Notes: generated by a model not told the origin, from the letters alone. A DNA stretch of 64,000 nt from Paenibacillus_AB hodogayensis (GCF_039536325.1 NZ_BAAAYO010000008.1:558001-622000); one strand, 5' to 3'. Positions 35,188-44,738 are shown, counted from the stretch's first letter. Numbers and translations: made by a program.

Positions 35188-36455
35188 TTCGGCAAATACC
35201 CCTCATCGTCGAACTGCAAATCATAAGGCTCCGTCAAAACTTCGATATCCGGGTGACGCCGCGCCTCTTCCAGCAGGTTGACGGAAATTTCGATCTCGCC
35301 GAGATGCAGCGTGTCGCGAATGCGGACGAGCTTGCATGTCGTGTAATCGAGGATGTTGCACGTTTTGACCGCCGCCTTGATCGCATACAGGTCGTTCTCC
35401 AGCGTCGTCGCCTGCTTCGTGGGCGCACAAACGGTGGAGGTGAGGCCATTGGCGTAAGTTGCCGGCCAATCCGTCTTGTCGGCGAGCCGCTGCGTCGTGA
35501 AATCGGCCGTGCCGACGCCGTTGGCGTTGCCTTTCGTTTCCGGAGTCAGGTCGAGCACCAGCATCTTGGATACGTCCGGCCCGCCGTGGGCGTAAGGCGT
35601 CGGATACCGTCCGGTAACGTTCGGGTCCATGCCGTCGCCGCTGATGTTTTTACCGATATAATCGATCACGAGCACGTCGATCTGCTCGAACAAAATTTTC
35701 GGCAGACGGGATTTCGCTTCCAGCAGCAGCTGCTCCTCCCTAGCCTCGATGTCGGCTGCCGGAAGCACCTCGACGCGGCACGTTTCATCGTAGGCGTTCT
35801 CGACGAGCGCCACTCCAAACAGGATCGGCAGCTTGTTCAGCATCAGGTTAGCCATCGCCGGCACGTTCTCGGCCATATATTTGAAGCCCAGCTGGTGACA
35901 AGCCTCAGCGCCCTTCTGCTTGCCGAGCCCGATGGCGATCATCTTCATGATGCCGCTTTCGATCCGGCCGCGGAACGCCGTATGCGGCTTGACGCGGTTG
36001 ATGACGACGATCGCGTCCGCTTCGTAAGCGTATTTATCTACATAAACGGGGAGGCCGCTGGCCATTTCGTCGATCTTGACCACTTCCATCGACGAAAGGA
36101 TCGGGGCGCCCATCGCTTCCTCGGTGACGCCGAGATGGTGCAGCACGTCCCGCTGCCCTTCGGCGGTTGCGCCTCCGTGGCTGCCCATGCAAGGGACGAT
36201 GAACGGTTCCGCTCCGGCTTCCCGGATCGCGTCGATCGTGGTGCGGGTGAACTCGGCGATATGGGCGACGCCGCGGCTGCCGACGGCGACCGCTACGCGC
36301 TGCCCTTTCTTCACCGTATCGATTGCACCGGGCTTCTTCAGCTCCTCGCGAAGCGCGCCGATGTAATCCTCCACCGTAGCGTTGTCAAACTTTTGCCGAA
36401 TCCGCACCATCTGCGGAATCGGAATATCGTCCAGCAAAGTCCGTAATATGCTCAT
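35184..36455 (-). CDS. LarA-like (DUF2088) protein, candidate aldonate racemase/epimerase
   Basis: 423 aa. The DUF2088 fold is shown by VAVGSRGVAH (Arg61), VPCMGSHGGA (His93) and NRVKPHTAFRG (His158), followed by a Lys/Gly-rich stretch (GIMKMIAIGLGKQKGAE). These match the Arg75, His108, His174 and nearby Lys set of the nickel-pincer lactate racemase LarA. Not all ligands can be judged by eye. LarA homologues include lactate and malate racemases and aldonic acid epimerases. It is translationally coupled to gluconokinase, which points to a sugar acid. Start ATG at 36455 with GAGGAGGT. Confidence 0.8.
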   Translation of the reverse strand: MSILRTLLDDIPIPQMVRIRQKFDNATVEDYIGALREELKKPGAIDTVKKGQRVAVAVGSRGVAHIAEFTRTTIDAIREAGAEPFIVPCMGSHGGATAEGQRDVLHHLGVTEEAMGAPILSSMEVVKIDEMASGLPVYVDKYAYEADAIVVINRVKPHTAFRGRIESGIMKMIAIGLGKQKGAEACHQLGFKYMAENVPAMANLMLNKLPILFGVALVENAYDETCRVEVLPAADIEAREEQLLLEAKSRLPKILFEQIDVLVIDYIGKNISGDGMDPNVTGRYPTPYAHGGPDVSKMLVLDLTPETKGNANGVGTADFTTQRLADKTDWPATYANGLTSTVCAPTKQATTLENDLYAIKAAVKTCNILDYTTCKLVRIRDTLHLGEIEISVNLLEEARRHPDIEVLTEPYDLQFDDEGYLPK

Positions 36456-36485
36456 GCTTGCCCCAGACCTCCTCAAAAATCGTTG

Positions 36486-37499
36486 TTACTCTTGCTTGTG
36501 CAGGGTACCCACCGAATCCCGGATCAGCAGCTCCGTGTCCACGAACAACGTTTCCTTATGCGGAAAACCGCGCTCGATGACCGCAAGCAGCTTCTCGGCT
36601 CCGATGCGGCTGATCGTCTCGACCGGACGTTTCACCGTCGTCAGCGCAGGGGACAAAAACGCCGAAAATACGTCGTCGTCAAAGCCCGCAACCGATATAT
36701 CGCCGGGAACGGTCAGCCCGCTCTGGAAAATCGCCTTCATCGCGCCGACCGCCATCTCGTCGCTTGAGCAGAACACGGCCGTCGGCAGAGGCTTCAGCTG
36801 CAGCAGACGCTGCATCGCCGCATAGCCGCCCTCGAGCGTATAACCCCCGATGGCATGCAGCGTTTCGTCGGTCGGAATGCAATGCTCGCTCAGCGCTTGC
36901 AAATAGCCGCCCTTGCGCGCCTGCGACGATTTGAACGACTGCTTGCCCTCGATAAGGGCGATCCGGCTGTGCCCCTGGCGTATCATATGGCTGACGACGC
37001 GGTACACGCCCGCTTTGTCGTCGGCCAGCACGTTGACGGGTGAAAGCTGCTCGTTGTTGCGATTCAGCACGACGAGCGGGATGCTCTTGTCCGCCACATA
37101 GCGGATGAACGACTCGTCCCCGTCGCTCTGGCTCATGACGATAATACCGTCGAACGTCTTGCGGGTCACCGCCGCGTAATTGCCGTCGTAATCGTCGATC
37201 CCGTTCACGATCAGATGATACTTCGTGTTGACCACGCTGTGAACGCCTTTGACCGTCTCGTGAAAAAAGCTGGAGGACGTCCCTTTCGACAACGTCGAAA
37301 AAAACAGCCCGATATGGTACGATCGGGCCAGCACCAGGCTTCTTGCGCTGTAATTCGGAGAATAATCGAGACGCTCGGCTATGGCCCGGATTTTCCGTTT
37401 CGTGTCTTCGTGAATGAGCGGACTGTCATTGAGCGCCCTCGATACGGTCGTGTGCGACACGCCCGCCATTCGGGCAATATCTTTGATCGTTACGGACAT
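36486..37499 (-). CDS. LacI-family regulator of the sugar-acid operon
   Basis: 337 aa. The HTH (TIKDIARMAGVSHTTVSRAL) and hinge (PNYSARSLVLARS) are those of LacI/GalR proteins; the rest is a periplasmic-binding-like sugar-binding domain. It differs from CcpA. It lies first in the minus-strand run, 30 bases before the LarA-like gene, so it is presumably autoregulated with the structural genes. Start ATG at 37499 with AGAGGTGG; the frame is open further upstream without a ribosome site. Confidence 0.93.
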   Translation of the reverse strand: MSVTIKDIARMAGVSHTTVSRALNDSPLIHEDTKRKIRAIAERLDYSPNYSARSLVLARSYHIGLFFSTLSKGTSSSFFHETVKGVHSVVNTKYHLIVNGIDDYDGNYAAVTRKTFDGIIVMSQSDGDESFIRYVADKSIPLVVLNRNNEQLSPVNVLADDKAGVYRVVSHMIRQGHSRIALIEGKQSFKSSQARKGGYLQALSEHCIPTDETLHAIGGYTLEGGYAAMQRLLQLKPLPTAVFCSSDEMAVGAMKAIFQSGLTVPGDISVAGFDDDVFSAFLSPALTTVKRPVETISRIGAEKLLAVIERGFPHKETLFVDTELLIRDSVGTLHKQE

Positions 37500-37521
37500 C
37501 CTACCACCTCTTGTCGCCTTG

Positions 37522-37550
37522 ATCATAGCATACAATGCACACGTTAACAA
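37522..37550 (-). promoter_or_regulatory. Promoter and possible operator of the LacI/LarA-like operon
   Basis: TTGTTA and TATGAT on the minus strand with a 17-base spacer. A TTAACG-centred half-palindrome covers the -35 (TGTTAACGTGTGCA), a likely LacI-type operator. Confidence 0.55.
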
Positions 37551-37637
37551 GATGTAATGCGGAAGGCATGCCCGCGTTCGTCCGCGCTGTCCGGAGCTTA
37601 TGAGCGATTGTGCGGAAACCCGTGCTCTGTATGCGAA

Positions 37638-37676
37638 AACGACCGTCTCTCGCCCGGAGGCCAAGAAACGGTCGTT
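37638..37676 (-). terminator. Terminator of the 37.7 kb gene
   Basis: AACGACCGT and ACGGTCGTT form a stem with a 21-base loop; on the minus strand it is followed by TTTTCGC. Confidence 0.55.
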
Positions 37677-37705
37677 ATGTCAGAATGGTCCGTCCTTTAT
37701 TCATT

Positions 37706-38302
37706 TCACATCTCCAACTGCAGCATCTCGCTGCGCATATCCTTCAACCGCTGCACGCATTGCGCCGATTTCGCTTCATCCCCGGTCTGCAGTGCGTCGT
37801 GCAGGGTGGCCAACTCGTAGTCCAGCTCCAGCCGGAGTACCGCCGTCCGTTCCTCGGCGCGCTTCGATTTGAAGGCCTGAACCATCTCATCCAACGTTAC
37901 GACAGGCTCCTTTTGGAATAGCACCTTATGCTCGACCCCCGATATCTCCACCATGCGGATTATTTCCCCGAACATGATGTTCTCGATAACGATTTGACGT
38001 TCGCGAAACCGCTTAACAATGGCATGACCGCGCGTATCCCCTATCATCTTCTCCATTAGCTCGGCCAGCTTCTCGTCCTTGAAGGAATAATCGCCGACAA
38101 TTTTGTAACGATCCCCGATACGCTGGAATTTGAGCTTGATCAGCTTACGGCCGGTACGGATCGATATGACGAACTGCTGCTCGTTCTCGTTCCAATACAA
38201 GGAGTAGCCTTCTTGAATGAGCGACTTGATGAAGTTGCGGATTTGCCGCCGGTCAAACCGCAACTCCAGGTTGCAATATTCCACTTCATAGCTTTTGTTC
38301 AC
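37706..38302 (-). CDS. Conserved hypothetical protein
   Basis: 198 aa, charged and mixed alpha/beta with a helical C-terminus (ERTAVLRLELDYELATLHDAL, cut here). It begins after AAGGAGGGG and uses a GTG at 38302. No signal peptide or TM. A similar length and composition recur in Paenibacillaceae proteins annotated only by name. I cannot assign a role. The 435 bases upstream to 38737 hold only its promoter region and the terminator of the next gene. Confidence 0.65.
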   Translation of the reverse strand: MNKSYEVEYCNLELRFDRRQIRNFIKSLIQEGYSLYWNENEQQFVISIRTGRKLIKLKFQRIGDRYKIVGDYSFKDEKLAELMEKMIGDTRGHAIVKRFRERQIVIENIMFGEIIRMVEISGVEHKVLFQKEPVVTLDEMVQAFKSKRAEERTAVLRLELDYELATLHDALQTGDEAKSAQCVQRLKDMRSEMLQLEM

Positions 38303-38679
38303 GGCAATCCCCTCCTTGATACAGTAAGCGTTATTGTCGTTGCCACGTTTCATGCTGCGGCGTCCGATGCATTCCGTTGCTCCCTCGCCTTATACGAGCC
38401 TGGCCGAAGCGACTGCCAGTCCGTTTTCGGACGTTTGCCGGATTTTTTTGACAGAATGTTCAGACAACTCTTTCGCTTACTCCTATCTTATTATGGATCA
38501 TATGATTTAGCAACTTGGTTTATTGATTATTTTTAAAGACGATTGCGAAAAAAAACCAATGGAGGGCAGCGATTCGCCCTTCCAAGCTTTCCGACCGGCA
38601 GCCGACGACAGCGCCCTCCGGACCGCCAAGTCTTATCCTTGCCGGCTTCTCCTCTGCCGCTCGCCGAAAGGACGACAAA
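38303..38679. other. Gene-free stretch
   Basis: No supported gene. Several open frames here have no ribosome site and no family motifs. A lone TTGACA at 38448 has no partner -10 at 17 bases. Confidence 0.6.
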
Positions 38680-38706
38680 AAAACGCCCAAGACGGATCTC
38701 TTGGGC
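38680..38706 (-). terminator. Terminator of the stalk-domain gene
   Basis: CGCCCAAGA pairs with TCTTGGGCG around 5 bases, followed by T7 on the minus strand. Confidence 0.9.
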
Positions 38707-38737
38707 GAATGCGGTATGGGGAAGCTGCCCGAAGCGT

Positions 38738-39640
38738 TTAGCGCGGGAACGGGTCTTGCGGCGTTCCCGTCGATTCCTTCGGATACGATTTCCAGCCGGT
38801 GCTGGACACGTTCCATTGCTTATCGTACGATTGCCAGAAGCGGATGTTGTATTGGATAAACCATTTGTCCATCCCTTTGGCCAGCACGGTATATTCGTTC
38901 TCCCCGGCAAGCGGGCTGATCGTGTACCCGGTCTCGTTCACGCCGAAGTATGAGTTCAGCGCCTTGAGCTTGTCCTCGCTAACGGTGCCTTCCTCGACGA
39001 TCACGTATTTGCGCTTGTCGCCCTTCACCTCATCGCCCCAATAAGGCCGGACCAGGTCGAGATGAACGTACATCTCTCCGGTGAGCTTCTCCTTGGAAAG
39101 CTTCGGGTTGCCCATGTCAAGCGGAATTTTGTCGATATCCTTCCAGCGCAAATAAGTGTCGCCCTTATACAGATTGACCAGCGTCGGGTACGCGACGTCT
39201 TCGTACGTAAATTCATAGGCAATCGGCGTGTCGAGCGTAATTTCCTCCTCTACTTTGACCACCGGAGGGACGATCGGAGCGTTATTTCCTTTCGTTCCCG
39301 TTCCGCCGCTGCCGCCTGTTGACGGAAGGGGCGTTTCCGGTTCGGGCTGGGCTTGCGGAACGACCGGCATGGCCAGCTTGATTTTTTTGGCGCTTTCGTC
39401 CCAGCTTACGACCGCTCCGAGCAGTTCCCCGATCGTTTTGAACGGCAAATAGCTGCTGCCTTCGTAAATAAGCGGCGTCGCATCCTTGACCGCCTTCCCG
39501 TTGACCTCCACCTTGAAATCGGGCCGCAGGTAGGCCTCTACCTTCTCCAGCGTGTCCTTGGCATATACGCCGCTCGTAAAGACGACACCCATCGCAATCG
39601 TCAGCCCTATCGTCTTGCGCAGACGGGCCTTATTCGCCAT
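38738..39640 (-). CDS. Secreted copper-amine-oxidase-N (stalk) domain protein
   Basis: 300 aa. Signal peptide (1-28, ending near VYA), then a CuAO_N1 stalk domain (about 35-85; DATPLIYEGSSYLPFKTIGELLGAVVSWD pattern). A Pro/Gly linker (about 90-130) is followed by a strand-rich C-terminal domain. These stalk domains are common surface-protein modules in Paenibacillaceae. Start ATG at 39640 with GGGAGAG. Function unknown. Confidence 0.82.
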   Translation of the reverse strand: MANKARLRKTIGLTIAMGVVFTSGVYAKDTLEKVEAYLRPDFKVEVNGKAVKDATPLIYEGSSYLPFKTIGELLGAVVSWDESAKKIKLAMPVVPQAQPEPETPLPSTGGSGGTGTKGNNAPIVPPVVKVEEEITLDTPIAYEFTYEDVAYPTLVNLYKGDTYLRWKDIDKIPLDMGNPKLSKEKLTGEMYVHLDLVRPYWGDEVKGDKRKYVIVEEGTVSEDKLKALNSYFGVNETGYTISPLAGENEYTVLAKGMDKWFIQYNIRFWQSYDKQWNVSSTGWKSYPKESTGTPQDPFPR

Positions 39641-39833
39641 GTTCCGCTCTCTCCCATCGTGAATGAGTATGGATCTCTTTTCCAGCATTTATTATACCTT
39701 ACCTGCGCCGGACCGGCCACTGCCGATACGTCCGGAAGATGTTACGACCATTTGCGCCCGCCGCCCGATTCCTGTAGTCTAAAGCGTAGAGGAACAAAAC
39801 CAAGACGATAGAGCATGAAGGAAGTGAGCGCCG

Positions 39834-40457
39834 ATGTCTTTTGCAGGCTTTTTGGAAAACGATTTTGACGTGTTTCATATCGACGGACTCGAGTCGCGGA
39901 TGGAAGGCATCCGGACTCAAATCCAGCCGAAATTCAAGAAGATCGGCGAAGCGATTTTGAACGATACCTCTTTGCTGGCCGGACACGAGATGTTCGTACA
40001 TATTGCACAGCATGCCCGCAGAAAAGTAAACGCCCCTGTGGATACGTGGATGGCCTTCTGCGAAAATAAACGCGGTTACAAGCAATACCCGCATTTTCAA
40101 ATCGGCCTGTTCGACGATCGCGTGTTCGTCTGGCTGGCGCTAATTTACGAGCTGCCAAGCAAGCGGAAAATCGCCGAGACGTATTTGGAGCACCTGCCGG
40201 ATCTGCTCCGCCATATTCCCGATCATTTCGAAATTTCCCCGGACCATATGAAAAAAGATTCGTTCCGCGTAAGCGATCTCGGCGAGCAAGGGGTACGCGA
40301 TCTGCTGGAGCGGTTCCGCGACGTCAATAAAGCGGAGCTGCTGATCGGCAGAACATTTGCGAGAACGGACCCGCAAGTTCATCGTGCGGCATTTCTGGAT
40401 ACGGTAAAGGATACGTTCTCCACCCTTGCGCCGCTGTACGGCATGGCCCGGTCATAA
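39834..40457 (+). CDS. UPF0637 (DUF1054) family protein
   Basis: 207 aa, near the length of B. subtilis YktB. The family region HEMFVHIAQHARRKVNAPVDTW is present. No catalytic role is known. Start ATG at 39834 with GAAGGAAG. It ends before a strong terminator. Confidence 0.88.
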   Translation: MSFAGFLENDFDVFHIDGLESRMEGIRTQIQPKFKKIGEAILNDTSLLAGHEMFVHIAQHARRKVNAPVDTWMAFCENKRGYKQYPHFQIGLFDDRVFVWLALIYELPSKRKIAETYLEHLPDLLRHIPDHFEISPDHMKKDSFRVSDLGEQGVRDLLERFRDVNKAELLIGRTFARTDPQVHRAAFLDTVKDTFSTLAPLYGMARS

Positions 40458-40472
40458 CGATCGGCAGTTTCC

Positions 40473-40499
40473 AAAACCGCCTGTCATGGCGGTTTTTTT
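40473..40499 (+). terminator. Terminator of the DUF1054 gene
   Basis: AAAACCGCC and GGCGGTTTT with a 6-base loop and T7. Confidence 0.92.
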
Positions 40500-40552
40500 G
40501 TATACGCAAAACAGCCCGCCATCGGCGGACTGCTGCGCACCTTCCATTCTCC

Positions 40553-42817
40553 CTACCCTTCCTCCTTGACCTCCAGCATTCGGACGATCCACGCCGCCGC
40601 TTCCGCACGGGTCGAAAGCGCCGATGGAGCGAACGTCCCGGCGGTCTTGCCGCCTACAACGATAATCCCCATCTTCTCGATGCTCGATACCGCTTCTCTC
40701 GCCCACTCGGGAATGGAAGCATCGTCCGTATAGCCGGTCTTGACGATACCGGCGGGGGCCAGGCCGGACGCGTGGAACACCGCGGCCGCCATCTCGGCAT
40801 GCGTAATGTTCGCTCCGGGCCGGAACGTACCGTCCGGGTAGCCGCTCACGATGCCAAGCTGCAATGCCTGCGAGACCGAGCTTTGCGCCCATATGCCGAT
40901 CTCGTCCTTGTCGCTGAACGCCGTTTCCGCCGCCGGCACATCAGGCTTCAACCCGTTCATCAGCATAACGACGAACTCGGCGCGCGTGACGCTGCCGTCC
41001 GGCCGGAAGGTGAAGTCCGGATAGCCGTTCACGATATGGCGGTCGTAAGCCGTCATGATATCCCCGCTCGCCCAATGGCCGCCGATATCGGAGAAAATGT
41101 CGGGTGCGGGCGCTGCCGTTCCCGGCAGTACGGTAATTTTGCTTACAGCGATGAAGCCTCCGTCGGCGGTCGTTACCCTGACGACAGCCGTTCCGGGCGC
41201 TTTGCCCGTTACTTGGCCCGATTCGTTCACTTGGGCGACGGCGAGGTTGCTGCTGCTCCAGGTTACCTGCCGATTGGTAGCGTCGGCAGGCGTAACGGCG
41301 GCTTTCAGCCGGGCGCTTTTCCCTGCCTGAAGGGACAGCTCGGCCGGACTCACGGTTACGCTGTCCACCACGATCGCTCCGGGAAAATTGGATACCGTGA
41401 CTTCGCATGAAGCGCTCTTTCCCCCATCCTCCGTCTTGGCGGTTATGGTAGCCTTGCCGGCCGAGACGGCGCTTACCCTGCCCGTGCTGTCAACGGCGGC
41501 AATCCCGCTATTGCTGCTGCTCCAGATCACTTTCCTGTTGGAGGCATTGACCGGAGTCAGAACGGCCGATAAGCTTTCGCTTGCTCCGATTTGCAGCGCA
41601 GTGGAAGACTTGTTCAACGAAATGCCGGTGACCTTGACGCGGAACGCATACAGGGTGAGAACCGTCTTCATCATTCCGATCGCATACACCGTACCGTCGT
41701 TTCCTACGGCCGGGGCGATAATCTGATCCGGGGTACTGATGCCGTACCTCCACTGAAGACTGCCGTCCGTCAGATTCAAGGCTTGCACCATGCCGTCCGC
41801 CGTAAGGAAATGAATCGTATCGTTTGGACCGATCGCGGTCGACGTAATCGCTTTTGAGAAGACGGTCTTCCATTTCAAGCCGTTATCCGGACGAATGGCA
41901 TATACCGTCTGATCCGAAGCCCCGGCATATATCGTGCCGTCGGCTCCGACGATCGGGGAGAACGGGGTGCCCCCCAGGTCATGTTCCCACTCCTTCTTCC
42001 CGCTCGGGCTGATCGCGTACAGCTTGCGGTCGGCCGCCCCGACATAGATCATGCCGTTCAAACCGACAGCCGGCACCGTATTGACGACCCCTCCCGCCTG
42101 ATAGGTCCACTTGATGCTCCCATTCGGCTTCACGGCGTAAAGGGTATCGCTGCCGTTGCCGACGTAGATCGTGCCGTCTTGGCCGATGGCCATGTAAGCC
42201 GTCGTAACAATCCCCAGCTCGGATGCCCATTTCTCCGAACCGTCGCTTGGATGAAGCGCATGAAGCGTTCCGTCCGAGACGGCGACGTACACTGTGCCAT
42301 CCTCTCCGAATACGGGCCGGGAGCTTACGGGACCTAACGGAACCGACCATTTCTTCGTACCGTCGGGATTGACCGCGATGAGGGTCCCTTCGTTGTATTT
42401 GACGACCCCCGTTCCTACATAAACGACGCCGTCCGGCCCCACCGCAGGAGCGGTGAGCAGCGGATAATCGGGGATTTTGTACTCCCATTGCCGCTCGCCC
42501 CCGCTCGTCACGGCGGACAGGGAGCCTACCAGCGTCACGATCGCATAGTAATTGAACCCCAGATAGACCGTACCGTCCGGCCCGACTGCGGGAGGCTCAT
42601 CCGCTATGATGAAATCCCTGGTCGGATAAAACCAGACCGAACTGACGTTTCCCGCGTTTGTCGTCGGAGAAGCCGGCTGGACGATATCGATTTTCGGGAG
42701 GTTCGGCACGGGCGTCACCGTAGTCGAACCATCCAAGGCCAGCGCGGCAGACGGTCCGAATAGGCAAGAGAAAAGCATCGTCCCGATTACAAGTCGCGCA
42801 ATCCGCTTTTTGATCAC
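40553..42817 (-). CDS. Surface protein: PQQ-like propeller, two Big2 domains, three SLH domains
   Basis: 754 aa. Signal peptide (1-27), a beta-propeller made of repeated PQQ-like units (about 40-370; motif GxDGTIYVG repeats such as GQDGTIYVG), two Big2-like Ig domains (about 385-465 and 475-550) and three C-terminal SLH repeats (about 560-750; each with a GYPDxTFRP/ITxAE pattern). It is anchored to the cell wall polymer by the SLH domains. The start is a GTG at 42817 with AAAGGGAG; the open frame beyond it is not coding. Confidence 0.9.
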   Translation of the reverse strand: MIKKRIARLVIGTMLFSCLFGPSAALALDGSTTVTPVPNLPKIDIVQPASPTTNAGNVSSVWFYPTRDFIIADEPPAVGPDGTVYLGFNYYAIVTLVGSLSAVTSGGERQWEYKIPDYPLLTAPAVGPDGVVYVGTGVVKYNEGTLIAVNPDGTKKWSVPLGPVSSRPVFGEDGTVYVAVSDGTLHALHPSDGSEKWASELGIVTTAYMAIGQDGTIYVGNGSDTLYAVKPNGSIKWTYQAGGVVNTVPAVGLNGMIYVGAADRKLYAISPSGKKEWEHDLGGTPFSPIVGADGTIYAGASDQTVYAIRPDNGLKWKTVFSKAITSTAIGPNDTIHFLTADGMVQALNLTDGSLQWRYGISTPDQIIAPAVGNDGTVYAIGMMKTVLTLYAFRVKVTGISLNKSSTALQIGASESLSAVLTPVNASNRKVIWSSSNSGIAAVDSTGRVSAVSAGKATITAKTEDGGKSASCEVTVSNFPGAIVVDSVTVSPAELSLQAGKSARLKAAVTPADATNRQVTWSSSNLAVAQVNESGQVTGKAPGTAVVRVTTADGGFIAVSKITVLPGTAAPAPDIFSDIGGHWASGDIMTAYDRHIVNGYPDFTFRPDGSVTRAEFVVMLMNGLKPDVPAAETAFSDKDEIGIWAQSSVSQALQLGIVSGYPDGTFRPGANITHAEMAAAVFHASGLAPAGIVKTGYTDDASIPEWAREAVSSIEKMGIIVVGGKTAGTFAPSALSTRAEAAAWIVRMLEVKEEG

Positions 42818-43015
42818 AATAAAGCCACCGCTCCCTTTACAAATTTGCCGATATATCGACAGCAATCCGAGCCTGCCCGTAATCCTTTCATTGCAACAGT
42901 AACATATTGGAAACCGAGGCGAAATGCTCCTAAAGGAGGAGAAGAAACAGATTCGCATGATTCTCCAAAGTTTGGCACAAGCTAACGGGGAATTCAGACG
43001 ACGAAAGGAAAGGTG

Positions 43016-43645
43016 ATGTCCATGAACGCCCGCATTACGCTCAAACGATTCGCTTTGGGCGCCTTTGTCCTCGGCCTGTCGGGGACTATCGCGTTTTCCG
43101 CGCACGGTCGGCTCGCCCAAGCATCCGCTTTCGATCCGGCAGCGCCGGAAACAAGGCAGGAGTCCGAAGGAACGAAACATTCCCCAGAGGGGAAACATCC
43201 GCACAAACGTTTCTTTTTGTTCGAGGACGCGGCGTCCATCATCGGTATTGATCAGACCGAGCTGAAAAAACAGCTCGAAGGCGGTCAAAGCCTCGCGCAA
43301 ATCGCCAAAGCCAAAGGCATTGCCGAGGAGGATTTGATCAACCGGCTGCTCGCCATCCGGCTGCAAAAGATCGACGAGGCGGTTAAATCGGGCCAATTGC
43401 CGCAGGAAAGAGCCGACCACATCAAGGAAAAGCTGCCCGCCCATCTGAAAATGCTCGTAAACAAGACCGACTGGAAAGAATGGCGCAAGGAGCATGGCGC
43501 CAAAGAGGAGGAGAAGGGCGAGAAAGGCAAGGCAGGCGAGAAAAACATGAAAGACAAGAAAGACAAGAAAGACAAGGAAGGCAAGGAGCATCACTCCAAA
43601 AAGGCTAAGGAAACGCAGGCCGACAACGAGGAGCTTCCATTCTAA
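43016..43645 (+). CDS. Secreted Lys/Glu-rich protein
   Basis: About 209 aa. Signal peptide (1-30, ends near AFSA), a helical middle (SIIGIDQTELKKQLEGGQSLAQIAKA, cut here) reminiscent of a short LysM- or HTH-like helix pair, and a long highly charged tail of KDKK/EGK units. The two ATGs at 43016 and 43022 both follow GGAAAGG; the first is used. Function unknown. Confidence 0.7.
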   Translation: MSMNARITLKRFALGAFVLGLSGTIAFSAHGRLAQASAFDPAAPETRQESEGTKHSPEGKHPHKRFFLFEDAASIIGIDQTELKKQLEGGQSLAQIAKAKGIAEEDLINRLLAIRLQKIDEAVKSGQLPQERADHIKEKLPAHLKMLVNKTDWKEWRKEHGAKEEEKGEKGKAGEKNMKDKKDKKDKEGKEHHSKKAKETQADNEELPF

Positions 43646-43742
43646 CCTTCCTAACCTTCCCTGCCGGGTGTCCGCAGCGCTCCGGAAGTTCCGGGACGAT
43701 TCGCTTTGCACATTCGGCAGACATGCCCGCTGCCGTTAAGAT

Positions 43743-43780
43743 GGCAAAAACCGGCCTTGGTTACAGGGCCGGTTTTTGCC
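43743..43780. terminator. Terminator between the Lys-rich and AKR genes
   Basis: GGCAAAAACCGGCC and GGCCGGTTTTTGCC are a perfect inverted repeat around a 10-base loop. Confidence 0.85.
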
Positions 43781-43904
43781 GGTACGGGACTGTCCGTTCC
43801 TATCCCGATGCAGCGTAGGGAGACGCCCGGGTTTGCATGAGACGCCCAAGGAATGGTATTTTGAAAAGGGCATGGACATCATTCGATAAACGGAGGAACA
43901 GACG

Positions 43905-44738
43905 ATGGCGACAACGATAACGGATTCGGCCGTATTGAGCAATGGAGTACGCATGCCGTGGCTTGGACTGGGCGTATGGAAGGTTACCGAAGGCCAGGAA
44001 GTGGAGCAGTCCGTCCGGGCGGCGCTGGAAGGCGGCTATCGCAGCATCGACACGGCGGCGGTATACGGAAACGAGGAAGGGGTCGGCCGGGGACTGCGCG
44101 CAAGCGGCGTAAGCCGGGACGAGGTGTTCGTGACGACCAAAGTCTGGAACGCCGATCAAGGCTACGATTCGACGCTGGCCGCTTTCGACGTCAGCCTGAA
44201 CAAGCTCGGTCTGGACTATATCGACCTGTACCTGATCCACTGGCCGGTAAAGGGCAAATACAAGGACACCTGGAGAGCTCTGGAAAAGCTGTACAAGGAC
44301 GGCCGAGCGCGGGCGATCGGCGTCAGCAATTTCCATGTTCATCATCTGGAGGATCTGCTGCCGACTGCGGATGTGAAACCGATGGTCGATCAGGTCGAAT
44401 ACCACCCCCGCCTGGCTCAACCGGAGCTGCTTCGCTATTGCAAGGAGCAGGGCATTCAGCTCGAGGCCTGGAGCCCGCTTATGCAGGGCAAAGAGCTGCT
44501 CGAGCATGAGCTGCTGACCGGATTAGCGACCAAATACGGCAAGACGCCGGCGCAAATCATTTTGCGCTGGGATATTCAGCATGGCGTCGTAACAATTCCG
44601 AAATCGGTCACTCCTTCGCGTATTCGCGAAAATGCGGATATTTTCGATTTCAAGCTGTCCGATGAGGACATGACGCAGATCGACGGCCTGAACCGCGATT
44701 CCCGCGTCGGACCGGACCCGGACAATTTCAATTTTTGA
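43905..44738 (+). CDS. Aldo/keto reductase (AKR5-type)
   Basis: 277 aa TIM-barrel NADPH-dependent reductase, similar to YvgN. Catalytic residues are in DTAAVYGNE (Tyr), TTKVWN (Lys) and LIHWP (His); the cofactor segment IPKSVTPSRI is C-terminal. Such enzymes reduce methylglyoxal and other aldehydes. Start ATG at 43905 with CGGAGGAA. Confidence 0.95.
   Translation: MATTITDSAVLSNGVRMPWLGLGVWKVTEGQEVEQSVRAALEGGYRSIDTAAVYGNEEGVGRGLRASGVSRDEVFVTTKVWNADQGYDSTLAAFDVSLNKLGLDYIDLYLIHWPVKGKYKDTWRALEKLYKDGRARAIGVSNFHVHHLEDLLPTADVKPMVDQVEYHPRLAQPELLRYCKEQGIQLEAWSPLMQGKELLEHELLTGLATKYGKTPAQIILRWDIQHGVVTIPKSVTPSRIRENADIFDFKLSDEDMTQIDGLNRDSRVGPDPDNFNF

Noticed and set aside
43500..43610. Lys-rich repeat resembling a histone-like tail
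   Set aside because: Low-complexity KDK/EGK run with no DNA-binding domain; not enough for a function.
42818..43711. N-terminal extension of the SLH protein on the minus strand
   Set aside because: The extension crosses the promoter and the opposite Lys/Glu-rich gene, and a signal peptide begins exactly at the GTG at 42817.
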